Made by a program: the position numbers and the translations under genes. From contig JAGBCA010000042.1 in NCBI GenBank assembly GCA_017938205.1, forward strand, positions 1 through 59,820: a stretch of 59,820 nucleotides of DNA, read 5' to 3'. The notes under the pieces were generated by a model that did not search any database, was not told the origin of the DNA, and was given only the letters and a program-made list of their open reading frames with translations. Below, piece by piece: positions 41,903 to 51,057 of the stretch. Origin of the DNA: Clostridia bacterium (GTDB lineage Bacteria > Bacillota > Clostridia > Oscillospirales > CAG-272). The stretch's first letter is position 1. Every line of letters begins with the position of its first letter.

Positions 41903-41937
41903 AATTTGTTTTTGCTATTAAATTTTTGTAAGAGATT

Positions 41938-44900
41938 TTAAGGATTTACATACGTACCGATCAAGTCAATGATCTGCTCGTAAGTAACAACGCCTCTGCC
42001 AACGAGAACCTTGAGGTAAGGACCGTTGAAAGCAATGAACTGCTCGTACGTTACGTACTGTGCGAAGTCCTCGTAAGCATACAGACCGTATTTTTCAATG
42101 TCAGCCTGCATCTTTGCCTCGTCGTACTTCATACCCTCGCCGATCTCGAAGTAGTCGAACCAGCCTTCGTAGTGAGGAATGGTGAGAGAGAACATACCTT
42201 CAACCATAAAGTTGTTGTGCATTGCGCTCTGGATCGAGTAGCAACCTGTGTATTCCTCTGTCATCTCATAACCGATCAATTCTACTGCAACGGTATTCAT
42301 TCCATCAACTTTTGTAAAATGATGTCCGATAAATTCCGCAACGTTGTCTGCTGTGATAAACACGAACTGATCCTGTTCAACATCGTAGAATCCGTGGTTG
42401 TTGATAACCTTAACTACAGTACCGTCGGAGAATTTAAGGTTGAGAACGTCGTAGTTTGCATCGCCGTGATAGAAGATGATCGCGGAAGAAACTGCATCAT
42501 AAGTGCCGGTGAAGAAATTCCAAACGAGAAGCTGATCCTCATACGATACTTGATCAATTCTCTTTTGCGTTCCATCTGCCAACATTACAAGCGTATCGCC
42601 GGTAACGCAGCTCTTATCGGGGAAGGTAAATGTAACACCGGTGTTGTTGGAAATCGTTTTTCCGTTGGTTCCCTTGAAGGAATAAGAGGTGACCGTCCAG
42701 GTGCCGCCGGTTGCAGACTTGCTTGCAACCTTTGCTGAAGATTTAATGGTACCGTCGTTTGCGTAGGTGATTTCCTTTGAAGAACCGGGGGCGTTCAATG
42801 ATGGTTTACCAAGAACGATAGTCAGTATGCGTCCATCGTTATAGGTAACAGTAATTGTAGTAGTCCCCGCAAAAGCGCTGGAGGACGATGCATAAACAAT
42901 GTTCGTTGAAGCAATATTGGTAGTCAGATTTACGGTTCCTTCGGCATCGGTAATGGTGATTGCATCCAATGGGTTGAATTTATAGGATCTATCGCCAAAA
43001 CTCTCATTGTATCCGCCATCTATAGCGGTTTTGTCTACCGTTATAACTGCGTCCTTGATCGTGGGTTCTGCAACGACAACGCTCAACGGCACTTCATATG
43101 TTCTCGTTACACTCTTTTCAACCTTTGCACCATCAGGTGCATAAAATTCATTGTCTTCCACGGTAAAGATGAGGGTATAACTGCCGGTGGCATTGAATGT
43201 AATAACACCATTTGTCACAACAATATTACCATTTACATCTTTACATACAGCAGTTACAGTATAATCCACACCTGCATACTTGTAAACCTTCATAAGATTG
43301 GTTATATCAAGCCTGATCGGTGTTTCGCCTTGCATATAACGCACCTCAACGCCGTTAATATCGCCTTTGAGGTATCGATCCTCGCCGGATACGGCTTGAT
43401 CACCAAGGCTAAACTCGGGTGTTGGCAGATAATCGCCCTGCACACCGGATTTGTGGGGATCATTTTCTTCGGAGTAAGCGTTATTCACAGTGCCAACGGT
43501 ATTAAGCTGAGTATATACAAAGCCTTTGATATTATTGATGGTTACACTCTGGCCCTCATACCCTGTATTTACATTGTCTGTAATACTGCTTCCATCGAAA
43601 TTGGGTGTCATGGAAACAATTCCTGCATTTACATAACGATTAGGTTCTGTACCAAAGTGATACATACTGCAAGACGAACCGAACATTGCATCATAGAGTG
43701 CTTTTGCGTAGGTATCGGTGGGAGCATTTGCCTCGCTGATAAAATTATACTGCGTAAGCGTTCCATTTAAAACAAGCTTAGCGGTTTCTGTTGCATCCGA
43801 ATGCACAACGATTCCCAAACCAACAAGATCGCGACCGTCATCAAAATTTGCGGTGGTTACGTTTTCCAAAGTAACGGTACCGGATTGAATTATGAGGTTA
43901 GCAACGGTGCCGCCGTAAAGGGTGGTGTCGATAATTGTTGCATCGGCTCTGGTTTTGATGGGGGCGGCACAATTGGCAATATAGCAATTCTGTATTACCG
44001 TCGGACCCTGTACATCGATTGCTGTATTGTAGTAATCGTTATCCTTATATGCGCCAAATCCTTTATAAACATCACCAACAATTACAAGGTTGTCGAGTGT
44101 TGCGTTTTGGGTGATAATAATACCGTGTCCATTCGATTTATTATACGTTGTCGGTGCGCCGTTGAGAGAATAAGTAAATCCGTTTCCGTAAAGCGTGCAA
44201 TTCCAGTAGTTTACATAGCCGGAGGTGCTGATATCGCAAAGAAGCACAAAGTTTTCTCCGGTTATTGTTCCTTTTGCAGAAGTGAGGTTTGTTGCCTCCA
44301 CGACCTCAACCGTCAGCGTCTTTGCGGTGGTAAATGCATTGCTGTCGATCGTGATCTGTGCAACGCCCGTGCCGGTGAACTTGATCGTTCCTGCATCCCA
44401 AGCAGCGTTTGCAGTGTAAGCTCCGGTAACGTTCCTGGATACAGCGTTGAAAGCAACGGTTGCAGTCGCTCCGGTGGGAAGCGTAGCACCAAACAGGCTC
44501 GAAAGCGCGATTGCGTTGCCATTTCCAACGCGGTAGAGATAATCATTTACGTTGGGGAATTTGATCTCGAAAAGATCCTGCTCTGCGGGATCCGCAATTT
44601 TTACCGTAGCGGTAGCAATGTTGCAGTAATCCTCGTCCGTGATCGTGATCACCGCGATTCCGTTGTCTACGAAGGTCAGCGTGGATTTGGTCCAATCGCT
44701 TGCATCCTTGGTATACTCACCGTTATCAATCGTAACCACAACGTTTGCGCTGTTGATGGAAACGCCGTCCACAGGAGTGAAAATATCACCGAGCGTCGTG
44801 GAAATCGTATCGCCCTCAAGCGTGTGATAGAATGTAAGATCATCCTTTGCGGCAAACTTATCCACTGCGGGATGGTCGGTGACCGTCAGAGCCGCAACGG

Positions 44901-47655
44901 CTTCCTTGCAGTACGTGTAGTCGGTGATAACGATCTTCGCGGCACCAATACCGTCAAAGGTGAGAGTGCCTTGCGTCCAATCGCTGCCGTTCGGTACGTA
45001 TACCGCAGAAACGGTGCTTTCGTTGCCTATGGGAGAAACGAATACCTTCAGATTGTTCTTGTTAATGTCTGCAATACCGGTTGCTGCAAAGATTTCACCA
45101 AGGGTAAGCGTGGTTTCGGTTTCGATGCTCGTATCCTCAAGCACAACCTCAAACTTATCCAAGGAGTTCGCGATCTCTCTGTCAAGAATGGTAATTCCGT
45201 CAAAGGCGTATTCCTCGCCGTTATAAACGGGAACATGCTTCACGCCCCATCCGTCACCTTGGAAAAGCTGGTTAAACGGAAGATAAACGACCTGCTTATC
45301 CTCCTTGAGAACGGTCTTGCCGTTCACGGTCTCTTCACCCGCATCCTCGTGGAGGTGGCGGACAAGAGCACCGTCCTTGCTCACGATGTGGTAGCACTCA
45401 CCCGCAAGGAGGAAGTTTCCGGTTTTGGTCCACGCTTCGCCGCTCTTGATCTCGCTAAGGCTGTCGATCACGGTCAAGCGGCTGAACTGGTGATCGTGCG
45501 TATAGGATGCAAGAGAGTTTGCAACCAGCTCGCAGTAATAGTAGTCGTTCCAGTCGCCGAAATGCACGGTGCAGCCCTCTGCCGTGATGCCCGTCATGTC
45601 GGGAACGGTGTAGCCCTGTGCATCCGTGGTGTTTCTGCCGCGAAGCGAGCCGATCACCATACCTGCGTATCTGTACCAATAATACTGATAGTTACCGCAA
45701 ACGTCGTTGTAAACGTCGATCTGCGCCGCAACGTGGCAGTTTGTAAACTTAACTTCACTATATCCGCGGAACATACCCATAAGTCCGCCGCAGGCAACGT
45801 CCCATGAGCCCCAAAGCGCGGAGATCTTGTTGGAGTTGTCAACGGTGATGTTCGTGAAGGTCATTTTCTTCTCGGAGGTGTCCGCGGAGTTGCCGCCAAC
45901 GCCAACGATACCGCCGTTTCCTGTGTTGTAAACCCTGGGGTTGCAGTTCGTGATGGCGATGTTCTCAAAGCTTGCGTTCTCGGCATACGCCGCGATCACA
46001 CCCGTGGGCGTGAATTCACCGTCGGAGGAGAAATTATCAACGGTCAGATTCTTAACGGTACCGTCAACCACGTAGCCAAAAAGGCCGAATCCGTCGCTGT
46101 AGTGGTTTGATCCGGCAGGATAGCCGTTGTTGTAGTCGCCCTTGATCTCCCAGGTGTTCTGATAGAAGTTTGCGATCGTGTTTCCGTTTCCGTCAAACGT
46201 ACCCTCGAAGGAATAAATCGTGCTGTAAACGTCATCCTCCACGCCGTCCTCGTTTTTATCCAGCGTGAAATAGTATCCGATGGGATGGAAAATGGTATAA
46301 TCGTGATTTTCAACGCCGTAGCCAAGGTTGATATCGGCAACGAGCTTCACAAATTTTCCGTCAAAGCTATCGCGCGTATATCCGCCCATACCGCCAACAA
46401 CCTTGCCAAAATATGCAAGCTGGTCTGCGTTTGCGATCAGATAGGGATTTTCCTCCGTGCCGTCACCGCCGGCAAAGTCGGTCGCAACGCTGCCGTTCCA
46501 AGCATTCTCAGTATCGGCAACGATCGCCACCTCGGAGAAGGTCGCCATAGAGAGAATAACGTCGCCGGTTGCGGGATCGTAAACGAATTCGTTGTGTGCA
46601 TCCAGCTCTGCAAGGCTTGCAACGCGCGTCATAGCAACGCGAATGCCGCCCTCCACGTGATACAGCGTAAAGTTGCCAAGGTTGAGTCCCGGCATCATCG
46701 CCTGCTTGATGGTGATCCGAATCGGCACGGTGTTCGTGGTTGCAACACCCTCAATATGTACGTCGAGAGAGCGAAGAATTTCTTTATCTGCAAGCGTAAT
46801 GTTTGCGCCGCTGCTTTCCATTTCGGAAACCGAGAAGGAAAGCTCGCCTGCCTGCTCTGTCAGCTGCACGTCTTCGGGAACCTCGGCAACGATCGTTTCG
46901 TCCGCATCCTTGATCACAACGTCGTTTGCAAGCTTGCCGTCAGCATCCGTGCTTACGCTCTCGGTAATGCTGCCGGGCAGGCGCAGAGCAGGGAAGCCAA
47001 CCTCCTTGTCAAAGTCCGAACCGAAGGAGTCGCCCTCCTCGTCCACCTGCGTTGCAACGAGGCGGAGTCCGAGATCGATCTTCGGGGTAGCCTCTCCCTT
47101 TTTCGCGTTGGCCTCGTTGCCAACGGATTCAGGAATATAAAGCACGAGTGCAACGTAGTCAGCCTCGTTCTTTGCAAGACGATCCACCTTGGTATAGCCC
47201 TCGCGCAGACCCTTCACGCCGGTTGCGGCGGTCTTGGCCTCACTTCTCGAAGCGTAGGGCGTCTGTACGTCGTCCACGCCGCCGATCTTAATAAAATCAG
47301 AAAGGCGGAAGGCAACGCCGTTTACGTTGATCGAGGCGGTTTCCTCCAAGATCTTAACGCTTAACAGATATTTCAGCGCAAGCGTGCCCGCATTGGTCAC
47401 ACGCAGATATACAACCTCGGTATATCCGGGCTCCCATTTTGCGTTTTTAAACACGTTCGTGTTTTCATCCACGGTTTTCCATGCGCCGCCATCCTTTCTG
47501 TATTCCAGCTCCACGTCAAGATTGCCGGCCTCGATGGTGTTGCGGTCGCTTGTCGCGCTGTCCGTAAACCAGGCCCAGGTCAATCCGAGAAGCATGGAAA
47601 AGCAGAGCAAAAGCGCAATCACGCTCATAAAAAGTGATCTTCCTGCGTTTCTCAA
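41938..47655 (-). CDS. giant SipW/TasA-type secreted protein with C-terminal Hint domain
   Basis: A 1905-residue protein. I chose TTG at 47655 because AGGAGGAAGAATT lies just upstream; it then begins MRNAGRSLFMSVIALLL. The signal segment ends in LTWAWFTDS and continues as a TasA/camelysin-like domain (IEAGNLDVELEY). Residues about 400-740 have GLUG-like repeats (GTFDGNGNTIANF, GLFGYV), followed by Ig-like modules (about 830-1150), a parallel beta-helix region (about 1150-1330) and more beta modules. From Cys1683 (SCVTGDTLVMLADG) a Hint domain follows, with block-B His1754 (INNHGF) and His1813-Asn1814. The C-terminal His-Asn of inteins is replaced (GMFSLT). An 80-residue helical tail ends the protein. 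Probably a surface matrix protein processed by the SipW-type peptidase. Confidence 0.8.
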   Translation of the reverse strand: MRNAGRSLFMSVIALLLCFSMLLGLTWAWFTDSATSDRNTIEAGNLDVELEYRKDGGAWKTVDENTNVFKNAKWEPGYTEVVYLRVTNAGTLALKYLLSVKILEETASINVNGVAFRLSDFIKIGGVDDVQTPYASRSEAKTAATGVKGLREGYTKVDRLAKNEADYVALVLYIPESVGNEANAKKGEATPKIDLGLRLVATQVDEEGDSFGSDFDKEVGFPALRLPGSITESVSTDADGKLANDVVIKDADETIVAEVPEDVQLTEQAGELSFSVSEMESSGANITLADKEILRSLDVHIEGVATTNTVPIRITIKQAMMPGLNLGNFTLYHVEGGIRVAMTRVASLAELDAHNEFVYDPATGDVILSMATFSEVAIVADTENAWNGSVATDFAGGDGTEENPYLIANADQLAYFGKVVGGMGGYTRDSFDGKFVKLVADINLGYGVENHDYTIFHPIGYYFTLDKNEDGVEDDVYSTIYSFEGTFDGNGNTIANFYQNTWEIKGDYNNGYPAGSNHYSDGFGLFGYVVDGTVKNLTVDNFSSDGEFTPTGVIAAYAENASFENIAITNCNPRVYNTGNGGIVGVGGNSADTSEKKMTFTNITVDNSNKISALWGSWDVACGGLMGMFRGYSEVKFTNCHVAAQIDVYNDVCGNYQYYWYRYAGMVIGSLRGRNTTDAQGYTVPDMTGITAEGCTVHFGDWNDYYYCELVANSLASYTHDHQFSRLTVIDSLSEIKSGEAWTKTGNFLLAGECYHIVSKDGALVRHLHEDAGEETVNGKTVLKEDKQVVYLPFNQLFQGDGWGVKHVPVYNGEEYAFDGITILDREIANSLDKFEVVLEDTSIETETTLTLGEIFAATGIADINKNNLKVFVSPIGNESTVSAVYVPNGSDWTQGTLTFDGIGAAKIVITDYTYCKEAVAALTVTDHPAVDKFAAKDDLTFYHTLEGDTISTTLGDIFTPVDGVSINSANVVVTIDNGEYTKDASDWTKSTLTFVDNGIAVITITDEDYCNIATATVKIADPAEQDLFEIKFPNVNDYLYRVGNGNAIALSSLFGATLPTGATATVAFNAVSRNVTGAYTANAAWDAGTIKFTGTGVAQITIDSNAFTTAKTLTVEVVEATNLTSAKGTITGENFVLLCDISTSGYVNYWNCTLYGNGFTYSLNGAPTTYNKSNGHGIIITQNATLDNLVIVGDVYKGFGAYKDNDYYNTAIDVQGPTVIQNCYIANCAAPIKTRADATIIDTTLYGGTVANLIIQSGTVTLENVTTANFDDGRDLVGLGIVVHSDATETAKLVLNGTLTQYNFISEANAPTDTYAKALYDAMFGSSCSMYHFGTEPNRYVNAGIVSMTPNFDGSSITDNVNTGYEGQSVTINNIKGFVYTQLNTVGTVNNAYSEENDPHKSGVQGDYLPTPEFSLGDQAVSGEDRYLKGDINGVEVRYMQGETPIRLDITNLMKVYKYAGVDYTVTAVCKDVNGNIVVTNGVITFNATGSYTLIFTVEDNEFYAPDGAKVEKSVTRTYEVPLSVVVAEPTIKDAVITVDKTAIDGGYNESFGDRSYKFNPLDAITITDAEGTVNLTTNIASTNIVYASSSSAFAGTTTITVTYNDGRILTIVLGKPSLNAPGSSKEITYANDGTIKSSAKVASKSATGGTWTVTSYSFKGTNGKTISNNTGVTFTFPDKSCVTGDTLVMLADGTQKRIDQVSYEDQLLVWNFFTGTYDAVSSAIIFYHGDANYDVLNLKFSDGTVVKVINNHGFYDVEQDQFVFITADNVAEFIGHHFTKVDGMNTVAVELIGYEMTEEYTGCYSIQSAMHNNFMVEGMFSLTIPHYEGWFDYFEIGEGMKYDEAKMQADIEKYGLYAYEDFAQYVTYEQFIAFNGPYLKVLVGRGVVTYEQIIDLIGTYVNP

Positions 47656-47723
47656 AATTCTTCCTCCTGAAAATTCTTTTTTATATATTTTTTTGTTTTT
47701 ACCGTAAAGCAAATGCCCAAACA

Positions 47724-47815
47724 GCAATCAAAGCACATAAATGCCCTTCCAACCGTCCGTTAAAGAAAAGATTTATGTGCTTTGATTGCCGCCCGATCCC
47801 AAAAGCGGGATCGGG
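47724..47815 (-). promoter_or_regulatory. two intergenic hairpins upstream of the giant gene
   Basis: A 19-bp inverted repeat (47724-47742 with 47771-47789, arms GCAATCAAAGCACATAAAT and its complement) encloses 28 nt. Directly next to it CCCGATCCC (47792-47800) pairs with GGGATCGGG (47807-47815). They lie between the TasA-like gene and the giant gene on the same strand, and could act as terminator, attenuator or message stabiliser. Confidence 0.6.
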
Positions 47816-47834
47816 AAGCGAAAAAAGTTAGAAA

Positions 47835-49550
47835 TTACTCGCCAACTACGGGAGCAGAAGCCTCGAAAACGTGCGTGATAACTGCAGCATCGTGAGTATC
47901 GGCCTCGTTCTCGGGATTGGTGAGACGGAGCGTAACCGTGAAGGTAGCACCTGTAAGAGCATCGTCAACGTCGCTGACGCCGCAAAGGAACTCGCCAACG
48001 CTCTTAACTACCTGCTCGTAAGTCCAGGGGTTGTTGGTAACGCTGCCAAGAAGCGGAATCTCGGTGTCTGCAGGGAGCTCAAGATCGCCGTTGTGGAAGC
48101 CGATCCAACCGAAGGAGCCGTAGTTACCGCCAAGGAAGATCTCGTTTGCACCAAGATCACAGTCAAGCTTTACGTAGAAATCGCAGTACCAGTCTGCATA
48201 CGCGCTGGTGATAATGTTTGCGGCAGTGTGCGGAGCCTTGAAGGAGTAGATAACGTCAAGACAGGGATTTTCTTCAACTTCGGGGTTGGGGGACCACTGA
48301 CCGTAGCTGCCCCATTCGATCTCTTCATCGTAGGTGTCGGTAATATCGGTAACGATCGCCTCAGGCTTCGTGGTATCCGAGCCGGGAGTGGCGGGGCCAT
48401 CCTTATAAACAACCGTGTAAGGGCTGAAGGAATCGGTCTCGAAAATTACGTAACCGGACGTTTTATCGTAGGTAACCACATCGGAATTAAGAGCTACGCC
48501 CTCGTGATAAACAACGACGCTATTGAGCTCGGTGCCGGCCTCTGCGATCTTGATGTAAACCTTGATCATCTCGGTGTTGCCGTCCTTAAGGCCTTCCACC
48601 TCGATGTCATAGGACTTCGCGTTTTCGCCATCGTTGATCACGATATTTGCATCGATCTCATCGGTTTCTTCAACGGAGGTCTCGATCTTGGTAACACCGG
48701 CAGCAAGAGCGGCAGCAGGAATGTTGAAGGCAGCGATCTTTGCGTTGGTTGAATTGCTTCTTACCTCAACCTCGTAAGCAACTGCGGGAAGAGTGATCGT
48801 GTAAGAACCGGTTCCGGAGAAGTTAGGAAGCGTAGCGCCTGCATCATAGCCTTCATCGTCGAAGCTGTCCTTCTCGTCCTCGTCATTGAGCTGCGTTGCA
48901 GTGATGGAAACGCCGAGGTCGAGCGTGGGAGCGGCAGTGCCGGGCTTGGTGTTGGCAGCGTTGTCAACGTCGGTGGGCATCCAGAGAACAACAGCAACGT
49001 ACTTTTCGCTTACGTTACCTTCGCCTACGGGCTCAAGCTCTCCCTTAACGAGACCGTCCTCGTTGATATTGCCGATCAGAGACTCCTGCAGCGTCTTTGC
49101 ATCGGTGGTAGCAGCAATTGCGGCTGCACGGTCTGCAAAGTCGCCGGGCTTTTTATCCGCAACGATGTCAAACATAAGATAGTCGGAAAGCTTAAAGGTC
49201 TCATTCTTTACGTTGGTAGCGGCGGTCTCACCGTTCAGGTTTACTGCGAGAACGTACTTGAGAGCAAGCGTTCCGGCGTTGCTTGCCTTGAGGTAAACAA
49301 CCTCAGTGCGGCCGGGCTCCCATTTTGCGTCGGGATCGAAGATGTCACTTGCACCCTCAACGGTGGTCCATCCACCGTCCTTGTAATACTCGAGTTCAAC
49401 GTCCAGATTTCCTGCAACGATCTCATTGTTGTCACTGGTTACGGAATCGGTAAACCAAGCGTAGGTCGTGCCGATCAGCATGCAGAAACAGAGCATGAGT
49501 GCGAGTACGGAAAGGATGAATGCGTGTCTTGCGTGTCTGCTTTGATACAT
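47835..49550 (-). CDS. TasA/camelysin-like secreted protein with SipW-type signal peptide
   Basis: A 571-residue exported protein. The signal segment ends TTYAWFTDSVTS, and the following NNEIVAGNLDVELEYYKDGGW is the TasA/CotN start pattern, closely matching the N-terminus of the 1905-residue neighbour downstream. Residues about 60-230 continue the TasA-like domain (WEPGRTEVVYLKASNAGTLALKY). The rest is beta-rich and acidic, with two Asp/Thr-rich linkers (PATPGSDTTKPEA). No wall-sorting motif is seen. AAAGGAG precedes the ATG; promoter at 49635-49664 next to an A-tract. A major matrix fibre subunit is the likely role, matured by the SipW-type peptidase encoded 12 kb away. Confidence 0.82.
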   Translation of the reverse strand: MYQSRHARHAFILSVLALMLCFCMLIGTTYAWFTDSVTSDNNEIVAGNLDVELEYYKDGGWTTVEGASDIFDPDAKWEPGRTEVVYLKASNAGTLALKYVLAVNLNGETAATNVKNETFKLSDYLMFDIVADKKPGDFADRAAAIAATTDAKTLQESLIGNINEDGLVKGELEPVGEGNVSEKYVAVVLWMPTDVDNAANTKPGTAAPTLDLGVSITATQLNDEDEKDSFDDEGYDAGATLPNFSGTGSYTITLPAVAYEVEVRSNSTNAKIAAFNIPAAALAAGVTKIETSVEETDEIDANIVINDGENAKSYDIEVEGLKDGNTEMIKVYIKIAEAGTELNSVVVYHEGVALNSDVVTYDKTSGYVIFETDSFSPYTVVYKDGPATPGSDTTKPEAIVTDITDTYDEEIEWGSYGQWSPNPEVEENPCLDVIYSFKAPHTAANIITSAYADWYCDFYVKLDCDLGANEIFLGGNYGSFGWIGFHNGDLELPADTEIPLLGSVTNNPWTYEQVVKSVGEFLCGVSDVDDALTGATFTVTLRLTNPENEADTHDAAVITHVFEASAPVVGE

Positions 49551-49634
49551 TGTGTTTGTTCTCCTTTTATATTTTTTTATTGAACACAAAATCCGTGCTG
49601 CAGTATGAAAAAATTCCCAAATTACAGCAGTATA

Positions 49635-49664
49635 ATTCTATCAAAAAATATACGATTCCGTCAA
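49635..49664 (-). promoter_or_regulatory. promoter of the TasA-like gene
   Basis: On the minus strand TTGACG (49659-49664) and TAGAAT (49635-49640) with an 18-nt spacer. A T-run (the A-tract at 49679-49699) sits 15 nt upstream of the -35 box, where an UP element would be. Confidence 0.7.
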
Positions 49665-49678
49665 TTCGTCAATTAGCC

Positions 49679-49699
49679 AAAAAAAAAAAAAAAAAAAAA
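49679..49699. repeat. 21-nt poly-A tract
   Basis: Twenty-one consecutive A on the plus strand, immediately upstream of the TasA-like promoter. Homopolymers of this length can vary in length and can bend DNA. Confidence 0.9.
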
Positions 49700-49728
49700 T
49701 CGATTTTTCGTTACATTGCACAAAACAA

Positions 49729-49758
49729 AAAGGAAACGACAAAAATCGCCGTTTCCTT
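49729..49758 (-). terminator. terminator of the pilus-malic enzyme operon
   Basis: AAGGAAACG-AC and GC-CGTTTCCTT form the stem. On the minus strand CTTTTTGTTTTG follows, as expected for an intrinsic terminator. Confidence 0.75.
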
Positions 49759-49792
49759 CCAAATATAATAGACCCGATTTCATGCAATATTC

Positions 49793-49840
49793 AGCCTCCC
49801 CTGTGTAAGGGGAGGTGGATGCCGAAGGCAGACGGAGGGG
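49793..49840. repeat. dispersed two-hairpin intergenic repeat, copy 3
   Basis: CCTCCCC...GGGGAGG forms hairpin one and TGCC-GAA-GGCA hairpin two, then GACGGAGGGG. Same layout as the copies at 9031 and 41784. Confidence 0.6.
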
Positions 49841-49866
49841 TTGTTTTCAAACTCCGTTACAAACCG

Positions 49867-51039
49867 TTAAATTCTCGCCGCACCGGTGGCCTTGGCCGCC
49901 GCCGCAACTGCCGCCGCAACCGCCTTTCCAACCCTCTCGTCAAAGGCGTTGGGCAGAATATAATCCGCAGAAAGTTCCTCGTCCGAAACGAGCTCCGCAA
50001 TCGCATAGGCGGCCGCGCGCTTCATTTCCTCGTTGATCTCGGTGGCTCTTGCATCCAGCGCACCGCGGAAGATGCCGGGGAAGGCAAGCACGTTGTTGAT
50101 CTGGTTGTTATAGTCGCTCCGTCCCGTACCGATTACGGCCGCGCCGCCCTCCTTGGCAAGCTCAGGCATGATCTCGGGCGTGGGGTTTGCCATCGGGAAA
50201 ACGATCGCTCCCTCGTTCATCGAGGCGATCATTTCCTTAGAAACGATGCCGGGCGCGCTCACGCCGATGAAAACGTCCGCACCGCACAGAGCATCGGCAA
50301 GCGTTCCGTCAAGCCCTGCCCGATTGGTTTTTGCGGCAAGCTCGGCCTGTGGCACGGTCATACCGTCCTTGCCGGTGAGAAGCGTGCCGATCCGATCGCA
50401 AACGATCATATCCGTAACGCCGAGTCCGAGCAGGAAATTCGCGATCGCAATGCCGGCACTGCCCGCACCGTTGATCACAACGCGCACCTTTTCGATCTCC
50501 TTTTTAACCACCTTCAAGGCGTTGAGAAGCGCCGCCGCAAGCACGATGGCCGTGCCGTGCTGATCGTCGTGGAAAACGGGAATGTCACAGATCTCCTTCA
50601 GCCGTCTCTCCACCTCAAAGCATCTCGGTGCGGAAATGTCCTCTAAGTTGATACCGCCGAAGCTGCCTGAGATCAGATAGATCGTGCGTACAAGCTCGTC
50701 TACGTCCTTGGACTTGATGCAGATCGGAATGGCGTCCACATCACCAAAGGCCTTGAAGAGCAGAGCCTTGCCCTCCATTACGGGCATACCTGCCACGGGG
50801 CCGATATCGCCAAGGCCGAGCACGGCCGTTCCGTCCGTGATCACGGCAACGGTGTTCCATCTGCGCGTCAGCGCAAAGGATTTATCCTCATCCTTCTGTA
50901 TTTCAAGGCAGGGCTGTGCAACGCCGGGGGTGTAGGCCAGCGAAAGATCCTCGCGCGTCTTTACCTCCACGCGCGCATTCACTTCGATTTTGCCGCGCCA
51001 TTCATAATGCTTCTTCAGCGACTCTTCTGCGTAATTCAT
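49867..51039 (-). CDS. NAD(P)-dependent malic enzyme
   Basis: A 390-residue short-form malic enzyme. It converts malate to pyruvate and CO2 with reduction of NAD(P). Motifs are YTPGVAQPC, TDGTAVLGLGDIGP, FHDDQHGTA (metal and substrate) and the Rossmann GAGSAGIA. AAGGAG lies upstream. The gene starts 18 nt after pilB on the same strand, so it is probably the last gene of the pilus operon, an odd metabolic partner. Confidence 0.95.
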   Translation of the reverse strand: MNYAEESLKKHYEWRGKIEVNARVEVKTREDLSLAYTPGVAQPCLEIQKDEDKSFALTRRWNTVAVITDGTAVLGLGDIGPVAGMPVMEGKALLFKAFGDVDAIPICIKSKDVDELVRTIYLISGSFGGINLEDISAPRCFEVERRLKEICDIPVFHDDQHGTAIVLAAALLNALKVVKKEIEKVRVVINGAGSAGIAIANFLLGLGVTDMIVCDRIGTLLTGKDGMTVPQAELAAKTNRAGLDGTLADALCGADVFIGVSAPGIVSKEMIASMNEGAIVFPMANPTPEIMPELAKEGGAAVIGTGRSDYNNQINNVLAFPGIFRGALDARATEINEEMKRAAAYAIAELVSDEELSADYILPNAFDERVGKAVAAAVAAAAKATGAARI

Positions 51040-51057
51040 TTTTTTCTCCTTATTCTG

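Larger units (their letters stand above)
49551..49866. other. control region of the TasA-like gene and repeat
   Basis: It contains the minus-strand promoter, a 21-nt A-tract (49679-49699), the malic enzyme terminator hairpin (49729-49758) and a copy of the two-hairpin repeat (49793-49840). I see no gene. Confidence 0.65.

Noticed and set aside
47724-47789. Inverted repeats as ends of an invertible promoter
   Set aside because: The enclosed segment is only 28 nt and contains no promoter-like sequence, and no recombinase gene is nearby. An RNA hairpin is the simpler reading.
49520-49768. Plus-strand frame encoding a lysine run
   Set aside because: It spans the 21-nt A-tract and the promoter of the TasA-like gene and has no ribosome site.
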